This document shows, piece after piece, positions 19,405 through 29,439 of a DNA stretch of 64,000 bases. Position 1 is the first letter of the stretch, and the number at the start of each line of letters is the position of its first letter. This stretch comes from Thiotrichales bacterium (GTDB taxonomy: Bacteria > Pseudomonadota > Gammaproteobacteria > Beggiatoales > Beggiatoaceae). Location of the stretch: NCBI GenBank assembly GCA_016745035.1, contig JADGDE010000003.1, positions 62,001-126,000 of the forward strand, written 5' to 3'. The translations under genes and the position numbers were made by a program. The notes under the pieces were generated by a model that ran no database searches, had not been told where the DNA came from, and saw nothing but the letters and a program-made list of their open reading frames with translations.

Positions 19405-19500
19405 TTGTAGTATACAAACATTAAAAAAATTTAACGAAATTTGTTTATTCGCGTTAAAATGGAAGCGAATAACATCACATATAATGGGGAGATTAGAGGT

Positions 19501-21270
19501 ATGCGTATTTGTATCGTTGGTGCGGGGGTATCTGCACTGACCACCGCCAAAGAACTTAAGTCAAAAAACTTTGATGTTGAGATGTTTGATAAACGCTCAA
19601 ACGTCGGTGGACTTTGGCATTTTGATAAAAAAACCTCGACCGTATCTGACCATACCGTCCTCAGTACCTCGGTATCCTTTATTCAATTTTCAGATTTTCC
19701 TGAAATGGATGCTACCAATGAAGGCTATTTCCCCAACTACAAGGTATATTTAACTTACTTAGAAAAATATATTCAAAAACATGATCTCCTGCCTTTAATA
19801 AAACTCGAACATGAAGTCACCAAAACGGTGCGTAATGGTGATAAATGGGATGTCACCATTGCCAACAAAGACGGCGAAACCACAAAAACTTACGATTATG
19901 TTGTGGTTTGCACGGGCTTAAACCATGAACCTTTAGTTCCGCGCTTTGAAGGTGATGAAAGCTTTAAGGGACAAAATATTCATTCATCCTTGCTTGAGAG
20001 TACAGACAGCCTCAAAGATAAAAAAATCTTGATTGTTGGTGGTGGCGAAAGTGCGGCCGACTTGGCTCATGCGGTATTGCCTTATGCCAAAAGCATATCC
20101 ATGGCATTGCGTAAAGGACATATTGTCACCTTAAGCAAAGGGCCCGGACAACGCCCGGCTGACCACGGCTCTTTCCGAGCTAAAATCTGGCTGCCAAAAC
20201 CATTTTTACATGATTTTCATCATTGCTGTATTCCTAAAGTACAAGATCAATTTTCCTCTTTTCGGACTTTCTACACCTTCTTAGTCTTGCCGATTTTGTT
20301 ACTGACCTTACAAATTCGTCCCTTTTTCAAATTCTTTTTCAGCCTATTTGATTATCGCACTTGGCGGGCTTTATTTACGACACCCGAACGCCATGGACCC
20401 GCTTCTGGGGTCGAACTCAGCAAAGCGATTGCCGACATTTCTAAAAACCCACCTAAATCCGAGGCAGAAGTCGAGCAACGTTTTTGGCAGTACCGTAAAC
20501 TGTTTAACTGGTTCTCAGGCGGCACGCACAGCACCCAGCCGTTCACCAAAAGCCCCGCGTTTTTCTATGATATTGCCCGGGGTGATATTAACATTCGCCC
20601 GGGTATCAAACGCTATCACGAACACGGGGTAGAGTTTGATGATGGTTCGGTTGAGGAATATGATGCAGTGATTTTGTGTACGGGCTTTCGTATGTTGCTG
20701 CCGTTTTTAGATAATATGACCTTAGATGGGCGTACCTTGTATAAAAACACCTTTATGCCCGAATTGCCGAATATGGCTTTTGTTGGTTTTGCCCGTGGTA
20801 GCATTGGCGCAACCCCACCCGTGCCTGAAATGCAAGCGCGTTGGCTCTCAGGTTTATTAACTGGGCGCTTACAATTACCAAGCGTTGAGGAAATGAACAA
20901 GACCATTAAATGTGATGCTGACGAATATAATCGCCGTCGTCCCAATCACGCCCAACGTTTAACCTTCTTAGTTGATTATCATGGCTTGATGGAAGGCTTG
21001 GCCGGTATTATTGGTTGCAAACCACAATTGTGGCGCTTGATCACCAAGCCCAGAATTTTATATGCGGTCTTATTTGGTCCAATGGCGTGCTATCAATACC
21101 GTATTCATGGTCCAGATACCGACATAGCAGCGGTAGAAAAAGCCATTGCTAAACTGCCACCACCGATGTTTTTCCGTGTGATTCAAGGGACGGTCTTGTT
21201 TATTTTTATGAAGCCCGTCTTTAGCTTGTTAGGTGCGCTGGGTTTCAAAAAATTTAAACCCACGGTCTAA
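19501..21270 (+). CDS. flavin-containing monooxygenase-like FAD/NAD(P)H enzyme
   Basis: 589 residues with two Rossmann motifs: GAGVSA (7-12) for FAD and GGGESA (180-185) for NADPH. The FMO family motif FxGxxxHxxx(Y/F) is present as FKGQNIHSSLL (155-165). A VVVCTGLNHEP ATG-like motif lies near 134-144. A hydrophobic stretch about 258-290 and another near 560 suggest membrane association. An AGAGG box just before the ATG at 19501 decides the start. It leads a three-gene plus-strand cluster with a methyltransferase-like and a HAD gene. Confidence 0.82.
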   Translation: MRICIVGAGVSALTTAKELKSKNFDVEMFDKRSNVGGLWHFDKKTSTVSDHTVLSTSVSFIQFSDFPEMDATNEGYFPNYKVYLTYLEKYIQKHDLLPLIKLEHEVTKTVRNGDKWDVTIANKDGETTKTYDYVVVCTGLNHEPLVPRFEGDESFKGQNIHSSLLESTDSLKDKKILIVGGGESAADLAHAVLPYAKSISMALRKGHIVTLSKGPGQRPADHGSFRAKIWLPKPFLHDFHHCCIPKVQDQFSSFRTFYTFLVLPILLLTLQIRPFFKFFFSLFDYRTWRALFTTPERHGPASGVELSKAIADISKNPPKSEAEVEQRFWQYRKLFNWFSGGTHSTQPFTKSPAFFYDIARGDINIRPGIKRYHEHGVEFDDGSVEEYDAVILCTGFRMLLPFLDNMTLDGRTLYKNTFMPELPNMAFVGFARGSIGATPPVPEMQARWLSGLLTGRLQLPSVEEMNKTIKCDADEYNRRRPNHAQRLTFLVDYHGLMEGLAGIIGCKPQLWRLITKPRILYAVLFGPMACYQYRIHGPDTDIAAVEKAIAKLPPPMFFRVIQGTVLFIFMKPVFSLLGALGFKKFKPTV

Positions 21271-21305
21271 CGTATAGCCTTTGCTCCACGATAATTATCT
21301 AAACT

Positions 21306-22283
21306 ATGCAAAAAGCAGATGAGAAACTGGCTGATGCGCGCGAGACTTGGGATGGCATGGACATCCAAAAAGTCCGCGATGTCAGCTGGATATCTATTCC
21401 CACCGTCAATGAGTACGAGTTTTTACGCTTTGGTCGCCAAACCAGTCGGCAGCTGTATCGCCGCTTGTTGCGTGAGCGTTATACCAATCAAGACGGCAAA
21501 CCCTTGCTGGGAGCGGCATTGGTTTGCGGGGATATGATTGGCGAAAGCCGCTTTTTTGCCAATCGGCATGGGGTCAGTTTTAGTGAGGTTGACGGTTATG
21601 ATCTCAGTGGCGTTTCGCTCAATCGCTTTCAACACCAAGACTTTCAATTTAACCCCCATGAACAAGATGCCAATGATTTGGTGCTTGAACCCGAACGCTA
21701 TCATTTAATTGTTGGCTTGCATGGCGTTCACCATGTCTACAATCTCGGCGGCATCTTCTTTCAAGCCCATAAAGGACTTAAAGAAAACGGTGTATTGGTC
21801 TTGGACGAGTGGATAGGTCCGCCGTATTTACAAATCCCCTTGCGCAATCACCTTATCGCCAGTTTCTTGCTCTTGTTGCTGTTTCCAAGTAAAGCCTTGC
21901 GTACCAATCATGATGGCTGGGTCAAAGGCGTGTGGTTACAATATCGCCCTGCGGCATTTGACCCCTCCGAAGCCTGTAACAGCAACGAACTCGTCCCGCA
22001 GCTCAAACGCTATTTTAAGCCCTTGAGCTGGGCAACTTATGGCGGTTTATGCTACCCGATGTTTGAAGGTTTGGGACATCAACTTCAAGACGATATGTGG
22101 ACGCGCTGGCGCTTAAAATTTATTTGTGTGCTGGAATATGTGCTAACCCAATTACGCATTATCCGCCCGCTGTTTTTATCTGCGGTGTTAGAAAAACGCC
22201 CACTTAATAGCAACCAAGCCAACGCCTTTGATGCTTGGCTCTCAAAACAACATTGGCTCAAACGCCTGCTGACCAAAAAATAA
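21306..22283 (+). CDS. class I SAM-dependent methyltransferase-like protein
   Basis: 325 residues. The central part reads like a Rossmann methyltransferase: ALVCGDMIGESRFFA where the SAM-binding glycine motif would be, YDLSGVSL after it, and YHLIVGLHGVHHVYNLGG followed by KENGVLVLDEW. The glycine-rich motif is not canonical. A hydrophobic segment lies about 177-195. It is 35 nt after the monooxygenase gene and 3 nt before the HAD gene. Confidence 0.6.
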   Translation: MQKADEKLADARETWDGMDIQKVRDVSWISIPTVNEYEFLRFGRQTSRQLYRRLLRERYTNQDGKPLLGAALVCGDMIGESRFFANRHGVSFSEVDGYDLSGVSLNRFQHQDFQFNPHEQDANDLVLEPERYHLIVGLHGVHHVYNLGGIFFQAHKGLKENGVLVLDEWIGPPYLQIPLRNHLIASFLLLLLFPSKALRTNHDGWVKGVWLQYRPAAFDPSEACNSNELVPQLKRYFKPLSWATYGGLCYPMFEGLGHQLQDDMWTRWRLKFICVLEYVLTQLRIIRPLFLSAVLEKRPLNSNQANAFDAWLSKQHWLKRLLTKK

Positions 22284-22286
22284 ACC

Positions 22287-22850
22287 ATGCTACAGCGGAT
22301 TATCTACACCCTGAAACAGACGATCTCATATCGTCGACAACTTGGGCAAATTGCTCGCCAACAAGCAGGTATTATTACCACGCAAATTGCCGGTGAAATG
22401 TTACAAAACTACCAAGCTTTAATACTCGATTTTGATGGGGTATTGGCAGCGCATGGCGAGATACAAGCCAGAGCCGATGTTGAAATGTGGTTAGATAAAT
22501 GTTTCGAGAGTTTAGGCGACAAGCCCATATTTATCTTGAGCAATAAGCCCATGCCTAAACGCATTGCTTATTTTAAAAAGCGCTTTCCCAGCATTCAATT
22601 TGTTACCGGGGTGGCAAAAAAACCGTATCCTGATGGTCTTAAGCATATTGCCAAACAGCAAGGGTTTAAGCCCAAAGAATTGGTTTTGGTTGATGATAGG
22701 TTGCTCACAGGCGTGCTTGCCAGTTGCATCGCTGGGACAGAGGTGATTTATATCTCCCCAGCTTATAGCAACTTTAAAAAACACCCGCTACAAGAGAGCT
22801 TTTTTGCCAGCTTACGGCTCTTAGAGCGACAAATTTTACGCTGGTTTTAA
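22287..22850 (+). CDS. HAD superfamily phosphatase (YqeG/HAD-IIIA-like)
   Basis: 187 residues with the HAD motifs DFDGVL (nucleophile Asp48, general acid Asp50), FILSNK (motif II) and VLVDDRLLTG (motif IV). The layout resembles YqeG-type HAD-IIIA phosphatases, some of which act on phosphatidylglycerophosphate; substrate here unknown. The 3' end overlaps the convergent dksA gene by 4 nt. Confidence 0.75.
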   Translation: MLQRIIYTLKQTISYRRQLGQIARQQAGIITTQIAGEMLQNYQALILDFDGVLAAHGEIQARADVEMWLDKCFESLGDKPIFILSNKPMPKRIAYFKKRFPSIQFVTGVAKKPYPDGLKHIAKQQGFKPKELVLVDDRLLTGVLASCIAGTEVIYISPAYSNFKKHPLQESFFASLRLLERQILRWF

Positions 22851-23272
22851 GCCATTTGGCGTTCGCGAATTTCGTCTTTACTCTTACAATCAATGCATTG
22901 AGTTGCCGTTGGACGCGCTTCTAAGCGACGCAAACCAATTTCAACCCCACAGCTATCGCAATAGCCATAATCTTTGGTATCGATTTGTTTTAAGGATTGG
23001 TCGATTTTCTTTAATAGTTTCCGTTCGCGATCACGAGTACGCAACTCCAATGCAAACTCCTCTTCTTGTGTCGCTCTGTCGTTAGGGTCTGGAAAACTAT
23101 CGACATCATCTTTCATATGCTTCAAGGTGTGATCAACCTCTTCCATCAACTCCTGTTTCCAGCTCAATAAAATTTGTGCAAAATGCTGTAATTGCTGCGT
23201 GTTCATATACTCTTCCCCTTCAGTGATGTGATAGGGGGTGAAATGGTGCGCTAGCTCATTATAATCAGACAT
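22847..23272 (-). CDS. dksA: RNA polymerase-binding transcription factor DksA
   Basis: 141 residues. It has the coiled-coil tip with acidic DPNDRAT (62-68) and the four-Cys zinc finger Cys105-x2-Cys108-x17-Cys126-x2-Cys129, all as in canonical DksA, which enters the polymerase secondary channel and works with ppGpp. An internal ATG near 23206 is an alternative start. Confidence 0.93.
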   Translation of the reverse strand: MSDYNELAHHFTPYHITEGEEYMNTQQLQHFAQILLSWKQELMEEVDHTLKHMKDDVDSFPDPNDRATQEEEFALELRTRDRERKLLKKIDQSLKQIDTKDYGYCDSCGVEIGLRRLEARPTATQCIDCKSKDEIRERQMA

Positions 23273-23303
23273 TGAACATCTCCTTGAGTGAATGTCTTAA
23301 TCT

Positions 23304-23383
23304 CTGATGTTATGCAAAGGCTAAATACCACTAGTGGATAATCCCCTTATTGCGGCAAAAACTAGCTTAGTGCGTAACATCAG
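23304..23383. repeat. miniature inverted-repeat element, copy E (short)
   Basis: 80-bp element with ends CTGATGTTATGCA and GTGCGTAACATCAG, and the direct repeat TTAATCT on both sides (23297-23303, 23384-23390). It lies just upstream of dksA. Confidence 0.75.
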
Positions 23384-23541
23384 TTAATCTTTTTTTTGTT
23401 GATAAAAGACAAGGCTGCTGGAAACGGATCCCAGCTAAATCGGGCTATTATACGCAAATACAACACCAAATCTATGGAAATTTGGTACATTGAGCGATTT
23501 TTTGACAAAAAGACTGGCTTTACCCCCCCTCTATTATCCTT

Positions 23542-24336
23542 TTATATCAAAGCGAATAAGACGGCTGCGAGAATTAAACGATAGATAACAAAGGGCATCA
23601 TACCAATTTGGTTTAATAGCTTTAAGAAATAAAAGATACAGCCATAGGCGACGATAGCCGAAAGTGCAAAGCCAAACGCCAACGCGCCCCAATTAACAGC
23701 GACTTTATGGGTAACTAAATAATGCGTTTCCAAACCCGCCGCCAGAATAATCACCGGAATTGAGAGCAAAAAAGAAAACCGTGCCGCGGCGGTGCGCTTA
23801 AAGCCCAGTAATAAAGCCGCACTCATGGTCACTCCTGAACGTGAAGTGCCCGGAATTAAAGCAAAGGCTTGGGCAATACCGATAATCAAGACATCTTTAG
23901 CCCGCATTTGATATTCATCACGTTGGCGTTTACCATAAAAATCTGCCACTCCTAAAAGAATACCAAAAACCAAGGTCGCTACAGCAATGACTCCCATGTG
24001 GCGTGAATAACCATCCATTAAATCAGCCACCATAATACCGATCAAGCCAACCGGAATTGTGCCAAAACCCACTGCCCACACAAGGCGACTTTCGGCACTG
24101 TTTTTACCAAAACGTATATGCTGCCACCATGCTTGCGCTAGCATTTTTATGTCGCGCCAAAAATACACAACCACTGCAAGCAAGCTTCCGAGGTGTAGGG
24201 CAACATCAAAGGCAATGCCTTGATCTGCCCAATTCGATAACTCGGGCAATAAAATTAAATGCGCTGAACTGGAAATGGGTAAAAATTCCGTGAGTCCTTG
24301 AATTAAACCAAGAACCATAACTTGTAAACTATCCAT
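23542..24336 (-). CDS. uppP: undecaprenyl-diphosphatase UppP (BacA)
   Basis: 264 residues, multi-pass membrane protein that recycles undecaprenyl pyrophosphate for peptidoglycan synthesis. Signature motifs: GLTEFLPISSSAHLIL at residues 15-30 and PGTSRSGVTMSAALLLG, which carry the catalytic Glu and Arg/Ser residues. The gene is 17 nt downstream of the secreted repeat protein gene. Confidence 0.95.
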   Translation of the reverse strand: MDSLQVMVLGLIQGLTEFLPISSSAHLILLPELSNWADQGIAFDVALHLGSLLAVVVYFWRDIKMLAQAWWQHIRFGKNSAESRLVWAVGFGTIPVGLIGIMVADLMDGYSRHMGVIAVATLVFGILLGVADFYGKRQRDEYQMRAKDVLIIGIAQAFALIPGTSRSGVTMSAALLLGFKRTAAARFSFLLSIPVIILAAGLETHYLVTHKVAVNWGALAFGFALSAIVAYGCIFYFLKLLNQIGMMPFVIYRLILAAVLFALI

Positions 24337-24353
24337 GTTTTACCTAAATGAGC

Positions 24354-25343
24354 TTAAGGGCTGGGGTGGGGCGTTGGGTTAAAATGTCGTCCTTGAATCG
24401 GAAAACGTGGAGCTTGGGTCTCATTCATGTCTGTGCTTACAACATAGGTATAACCACTCAGCGCTTGCGTACGAGAATTTTGGCTAAAACGAATATAGCG
24501 AGTATCACTGGCTGTTTTAGCGGTGAGCAAATACGTATCTCGATTGGCTTCATAAACCACGTAAACACCCGTTGTTTCATCCGACATATCACGCCCTTGC
24601 AATGCATCAGTGATATTTGAATGGTTTTCCAACTGAAAACGTAAATCAATGACTTGATTATTGTCTACATAGCTGATCTGCCATAAACCGACTAAATGAT
24701 TTAAGGGCTGAAATCGGGCATCACTGATAAATGTGGTTGTTTGATAATCAACATACCCCTCAAAGAACCGTTGTGCAGCAGTATAATCAAACACATGTTC
24801 TGACCAGACTTTCCAATAATAGCGCCCGCCTGGTACGCCAAGATTATCTAATAAGGCTTGAGGATTATAGCTATGTAAGTTATCACCGCACGCTGCCGGC
24901 ACTTGTACCGCTTTCCCTTTGTGATCATAAAGGTCGATACAATAATAATCATCCTGAAAACGACAGCCCCACTGCAATTGCTCTATATCAGATTGATAAG
25001 GTAAGCCACAAGACTTTCCTACCGTTACTTTCCCTTCAAAACCCTTGCCGCCATAGCCATTAACGGACCACACACGCCAATAAAATTCTGAACCGTGAGG
25101 CAAATCTTCTTGATAAAGGGATCTGACATAATCGCGCGGCGAGAATTCATATAAATCCGTGCCACAAGTGATGGCTTGCAAGCCATCTAATACCTGAAAC
25201 TTAGCATCGGTTATATCTAAGCAATAATATAAACCCGTTTGATAACGCGGCTCCCATTGAATCCGCTCATACGTGGATTCATAAGCATGAGCTGGAAAAA
25301 CTGCACAAATAAGCCATAAAAAACCATAAAGATTCATATTCAT
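24354..25343 (-). CDS. secreted protein with two repeated Cys-containing domains
   Basis: 329 residues with a Sec signal peptide (cleavage probably after AHA). Two repeats of about 95 residues follow: each has IxxxQWxxR/CRxQ, YYCxDxxD, a CG pair and a closing FYWRVWS / YYWKVWS strand before an FEG element (about 35-110 and 118-195), resembling FN3-like beta modules with disulfides. The C-terminal 130 residues are a different beta-rich part. No family recognised. The start overlaps the pepP stop as ATGA, so translation is coupled. Confidence 0.6.
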   Translation of the reverse strand: MNMNLYGFLWLICAVFPAHAYESTYERIQWEPRYQTGLYYCLDITDAKFQVLDGLQAITCGTDLYEFSPRDYVRSLYQEDLPHGSEFYWRVWSVNGYGGKGFEGKVTVGKSCGLPYQSDIEQLQWGCRFQDDYYCIDLYDHKGKAVQVPAACGDNLHSYNPQALLDNLGVPGGRYYWKVWSEHVFDYTAAQRFFEGYVDYQTTTFISDARFQPLNHLVGLWQISYVDNNQVIDLRFQLENHSNITDALQGRDMSDETTGVYVVYEANRDTYLLTAKTASDTRYIRFSQNSRTQALSGYTYVVSTDMNETQAPRFPIQGRHFNPTPHPSP

Positions 25344-26644
25344 GTTTGTATATCTCGCAACTGTTTCGGCGCACCTGCGGTCAGGTTTTCATGCCCTTTT
25401 GTGGTGACGACGATATTATCTTCAATCCGCACCCCAATACCGCGCCATTTTTTACCGATGCTCGGTTGCCCTTTAATGGCTTGAGCGCGGGGGTGAATAT
25501 AAATCCCCGGTTCAACGGTAAACACATGTCCCGCCTGGAGTAAGCGTGATTGTCCTTGTTGCTGATAATCCCCGACATCATGCACATCCATGCCCAGCCA
25601 ATGCCCTGTGCCATGCATGAAAAACGGACGATACGCCCCTTGCTCAATCAGCCCGTCCAAATCGCCTTTAAGCAATTTCAAATCAGACAAACCTTGGCAA
25701 ATGACCTGCACGGCAGTGGCATGAATCTCACTGTAAGGCAGTTTTGGTTTCACTTTGGCAATTGCTGCTTCTTGAGCATCTAAGACAATTTGATAAATTG
25801 CCGCCTGCCGTGCACTAAAACGCCCATTCACAGGCAGTGTTCGGGTAATATCCGCATTATAATAATCGTACATGGCAGCGGCATCGATGAGTAATAAATC
25901 CCCATCGCGCATTTTGCGGCGATTTTCGGTGTAATGTAGGATACAAGCATTGGTGCCTGAGGCGACAATAGAGGGGTAAGCATAGCATCCGCCAGCCGTG
26001 AGAAATTGCTGCTCTAACAGGGCTTGAATTTGGTATTCATACATCCCCGGCTCTAAGGTTTTTAGGACGGCTTTATGGGCTTTGACCGATATTTTTGCCG
26101 CTTTGCGCATCCGCCGAATTTCGGCCGCATCTTTATGTAAACGCATTTCGTGCAAAATACTCGCAGGCTCGTGCAAACTTTGGGTGCTATCGCCACTGCG
26201 TTGTCCTAGCTGCATCCCCTTTTGGCGCTCAGATAAAACTAAGCGATCTAGTTCGGCATCCATGCCTAAGTGATAATATAAAGCCTGACTGCTACCTAAA
26301 TATTCGTGTAAACGCTGCGGTAATTCACTGATGGGGTAGGCTTTATCCGCGCCATAAGATTTTTCCGCGCCATGCACACCGACGCGCTCACCTTCCCAAA
26401 TTTCGGCAAGCAAGTCTTTCTCGCGTAAAAACAAGGTGTACGGATGTTCATGCCACGGGGCAAAAATGGCGATGGCATCGGGTTCGGATAAACCGGTAAG
26501 ATATTGAAAATCGCTGTGTTGACGGTAGGGCCATTCAACATCACGGTGCATGGTGACGGCAGGTGCAGCGGCGATAATCGCTGTTTGTCCATCAAGTTGC
26601 TCTAAAAAAGCTTGACGACGTTGGGCATGGTAAGTCTGTTTCAT
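25340..26644 (-). CDS. pepP: Xaa-Pro aminopeptidase PepP (M24B)
   Basis: 434 residues, as E. coli PepP (441). It removes N-terminal residues preceding proline. The N-terminal non-catalytic domain contains YRQHSDFQYLTG. The pita-bread domain carries the Mn ligands: Asp in LIDAAAMYDYYNADITRT (two Asp), His in HGTGHWLGMDVHD, Glu in TVEPGIYI and Glu in GIGVRIEDNIVV. Confidence 0.95.
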   Translation of the reverse strand: MKQTYHAQRRQAFLEQLDGQTAIIAAAPAVTMHRDVEWPYRQHSDFQYLTGLSEPDAIAIFAPWHEHPYTLFLREKDLLAEIWEGERVGVHGAEKSYGADKAYPISELPQRLHEYLGSSQALYYHLGMDAELDRLVLSERQKGMQLGQRSGDSTQSLHEPASILHEMRLHKDAAEIRRMRKAAKISVKAHKAVLKTLEPGMYEYQIQALLEQQFLTAGGCYAYPSIVASGTNACILHYTENRRKMRDGDLLLIDAAAMYDYYNADITRTLPVNGRFSARQAAIYQIVLDAQEAAIAKVKPKLPYSEIHATAVQVICQGLSDLKLLKGDLDGLIEQGAYRPFFMHGTGHWLGMDVHDVGDYQQQGQSRLLQAGHVFTVEPGIYIHPRAQAIKGQPSIGKKWRGIGVRIEDNIVVTTKGHENLTAGAPKQLRDIQT

Positions 26645-26712
26645 AGGAAGTGCTTGGCTGTGTTGTTAATTGGAGCAATTATAAACCAAGCACCTAAACC
26701 TATGCGGAAAAA

Positions 26713-27162
26713 CTAGGAAGGTTTTAAGTGAAAAAAGCGCCCCAAGGTTTTATCCAGCCAACTGGGATTAAGGGTTTTATTCACCAATTGCGCATATTCT
26801 CGATCTTCTTCTTTGATGTGATTTAAAAGCCAAGTTTTAAGCTCATACATCAATTGCATAGTGACTTGATGACCTTTTTCATGCTGCGCTTGATAATCTC
26901 TAACCCGCTGGATAAATTCAGCATGAATTTTTTTGTGCGGTTCAGTGAGTGGATAGCCTGCGTTTTCCATGAGTTTTTCCTCGAAGGAAAAATGACTGTG
27001 GGTATAATCAATCACATGCGCGAGTACCTCAGCAACTTTTTCCTTATCCTTCGCCTGATGGGCATCATCCAATTCATTAATATAATCAATAATGCGATGA
27101 TGTTGTTTATCGATCACATCAATACCAATATTGTATGACGCATCCCAAGTGCAATATCCCAT
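26713..27162 (-). CDS. bacteriohemerythrin
   Basis: 149 residues, single-domain hemerythrin that binds O2 at a di-iron site. Ligand motifs appear in order: DKQHHRI, HSHFSFEEKLM, PHKKIHAEF and LLNHIKEEDREY. It starts with WDASYNIGIDVIDKQHH. Probable oxygen sensing, storage or delivery in a microaerophile. Stands alone between pepP and msrA. Confidence 0.92.
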   Translation of the reverse strand: MGYCTWDASYNIGIDVIDKQHHRIIDYINELDDAHQAKDKEKVAEVLAHVIDYTHSHFSFEEKLMENAGYPLTEPHKKIHAEFIQRVRDYQAQHEKGHQVTMQLMYELKTWLLNHIKEEDREYAQLVNKTLNPSWLDKTLGRFFHLKPS

Positions 27163-27369
27163 AATGCCTCCTTATCTCCACTGCTTAATTTTGTTTTTGT
27201 AGCAACACAAGCTTTATTCATTGTTAGTATAGATACATGTGCTGTTTATTATGTAATACAGAGGAAGTTGTGTTTAGGTGAAAAAATTATTGCCAGAAAC
27301 AATAACCTTATGAAATGCAGACTAATATAAAAACCTCAGCAATTCAAACTTTAAACACAATAACATTCA

Positions 27370-28017
27370 TTATAATTGCACACCAAGACCTTGTAAGCCA
27401 CAGTAACCTAAGGGATTTTTATCCAAATATTGCTGGTGATCTTGCTCAGCATAAAAAAACACATCCAAAGGTTTAATTTCCGTAGTTAAAGGACCGTGCC
27501 CTAACGCATTTAAACGTGTTTGACAATGTAAATAACTCTCCTGAGCCAGACGTTGCTGTTCATCACTTTGGGTATAAATCGCTGAGCGATATTGCGTGCC
27601 GCGATCATTGCCTTGACGCATTCCCTGAGTGGGATCATGGTTTTCCCAAAAAGTTTTCAATAAACGATCATCACTGATAAGGCTGGGATCAAAAACCACC
27701 AAAACCACTTCCGCGTGAGCCGTACGCCCGCTACAGACTTCTTTATAAGTAGGATTAGGCGTATAACCGCCCGCATAGCCGACAGCCGTGCTATAAACGC
27801 CTTTTAACTTCCAAAATAAACGTTCAGCTCCCCAAAAGCAGCCCATGGCAAACACCCACTGCCGCATCCCCTCTGGAAAAGGGGGTTTAACCGAATGACC
27901 ATTGACATGATGCAAGTCATTGACACTCAAAGCTTGTTTACGTCCAGAAAGCGCTTGCTCTTTCGTAACCAAGTTTAATTTATAAGCCATATCTGGCTGA
28001 GAGAAAAAATTAGGCAT
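27370..28017 (-). CDS. msrA: peptide-methionine (S)-S-oxide reductase MsrA
   Basis: 215 residues. Catalytic Cys60 in [12 protein letters not shown], with [17 protein letters not shown] and [19 protein letters not shown]. The C-terminal [13 protein letters not shown] supplies a resolving Cys. The N-terminal extension of about 50 residues is like that of E. coli MsrA; ATG at 28017 or the internal Met11 could start. Confidence 0.95.
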   Translation of the reverse strand: MPNFFSQPDMAYKLNLVTKEQALSGRKQALSVNDLHHVNGHSVKPPFPEGMRQWVFAMGCFWGAERLFWKLKGVYSTAVGYAGGYTPNPTYKEVCSGRTAHAEVVLVVFDPSLISDDRLLKTFWENHDPTQGMRQGNDRGTQYRSAIYTQSDEQQRLAQESYLHCQTRLNALGHGPLTTEIKPLDVFFYAEQDHQQYLDKNPLGYCGLQGLGVQL

Positions 28018-28165
28018 AGATCATCATCGAGTTTAATAATAGAAATCAAAAACAGCAGCACCCATACTACCATCGCCGCAAACATTGAAAAGCACCGGAC
28101 TATAACCCCATAAATAGGTACAGCCAAAGCACAATTCCACCACCAATGCACCTGTGAGCCAACTT

Positions 28166-29419
28166 ATGAGCGTCAGTCACGAAGCCCTAGAAAACAAACT
28201 CGCCGCCGCGCGTACCCGTTTAATCTTAGACAAACCTTTTCTCGGTGCTTTGGTGTTACGCTTACCCATGCAAGCCGCTGAACCGGAATGGTGTCCCACC
28301 AGTGCCACAGATGCGCGTAAATTTTACTACAATCCCGACTATGTCGATGCCCTTAACTTAAACCAATTACAATTTGTTCTCGCCCACGAAGCCCTGCATT
28401 GTGCGCTATCGCATTTTGCCAGACGCGGACACCGCAACAAAATGCGCTGGGACATGGCCTGTGATCATGCCGTCAACCCCTTATTACTCAAAGAAGGTTT
28501 TGTACCACCGCCCGGGGTTTGGGTAGAAGAAGGTTATTTAGGCATGACCGCCGAGGAAATTTACCCCACCATCGACGAAAACAACAACGATGAGCCAATG
28601 GATGGACATTTATACGATAATAGCGACGGCGACAGCCCACCGCCACCGAGCAAACTGCCGCCGCAAGAGGATAAAGGCGGGCAAGGCAACAACAAAGAGA
28701 CGCAAGACAGCGGCTCTGGACAAAGTAGCAGCGATAGCGAGCAAGGCGGGCACGACCCCGAAGCCAGCCAACCGCCGCCTTTAAATCACGAAGAGCGCGA
28801 ACAACTCAGCATTCAATGGCAACAACGTCTTGCTGGCGCTGCTCAACAAGCCAAACAAGCGGGCAAAATGGGCGAGGACATGGCGCGTTTAGTTGATCAT
28901 CTGTTACAACCGCAACTGCCTTGGCGGATGTTATTGGCGCGTTATATGAGCCTCAGCGCCCATGATGACTACAGCTATATGCGTCCCTCACGTCGCGAAG
29001 GCGATGCCATCATGCCCAGCCTACGCAGCCAGCAAATGAACATGGTCGTGGCGTTGGATGTCAGCGGTTCGGTCTCTGATGCAGAAATGTCTCAATGTAT
29101 TGCCGAGGTCAATGCCATTAAAGGGCAAACCCGCGCCCAAGTGACTTTGCTTAGTTGTGATAGTAAAATCACCGATGAGCCGCTGCGCTTTGAAGCATGG
29201 GAACCTTGCGAAAGCCCGAAAGCTCTTCAAGGGGGCGGCGGCACGAGTTTTATTCCCGTGTTTGATTGGGTAGCTGCGCAAGATACAGCCCCCGATGTTG
29301 TCTTATATTTTACCGATGCGATTGGCAAGTTTCCCAAGCACGCACCGCATTATCCGGTGGTGTGGCTGGTTAAAGGACGCGGACAAGTACCGTGGGGGCA
29401 ACGGATTCAATTGAATTGA
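28166..29419 (+). CDS. VWA-like domain protein with metallopeptidase motif (DUF2201-type)
   Basis: 417 residues. N-terminal domain with a zinc-protease HEALH at 74-78 (QFVLAHEALHCALSHFARR), a Pro/Ser/Asp/Gln-rich low-complexity linker (about 140-215), and a C-terminal VWA-like domain with VVALDVSGSVSD as metal site and YFTDAIGKFP. This is the two-domain layout of the DUF2201 predicted metallopeptidases, often partners of MoxR ATPases. ATG 28166 is used; GTG 28154 is also possible. Neighbours do not include a MoxR gene. Confidence 0.78.
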   Translation: MSVSHEALENKLAAARTRLILDKPFLGALVLRLPMQAAEPEWCPTSATDARKFYYNPDYVDALNLNQLQFVLAHEALHCALSHFARRGHRNKMRWDMACDHAVNPLLLKEGFVPPPGVWVEEGYLGMTAEEIYPTIDENNNDEPMDGHLYDNSDGDSPPPPSKLPPQEDKGGQGNNKETQDSGSGQSSSDSEQGGHDPEASQPPPLNHEEREQLSIQWQQRLAGAAQQAKQAGKMGEDMARLVDHLLQPQLPWRMLLARYMSLSAHDDYSYMRPSRREGDAIMPSLRSQQMNMVVALDVSGSVSDAEMSQCIAEVNAIKGQTRAQVTLLSCDSKITDEPLRFEAWEPCESPKALQGGGGTSFIPVFDWVAAQDTAPDVVLYFTDAIGKFPKHAPHYPVVWLVKGRGQVPWGQRIQLN

Positions 29420-29439
29420 TAACGGTTTAGGCTGTATTC

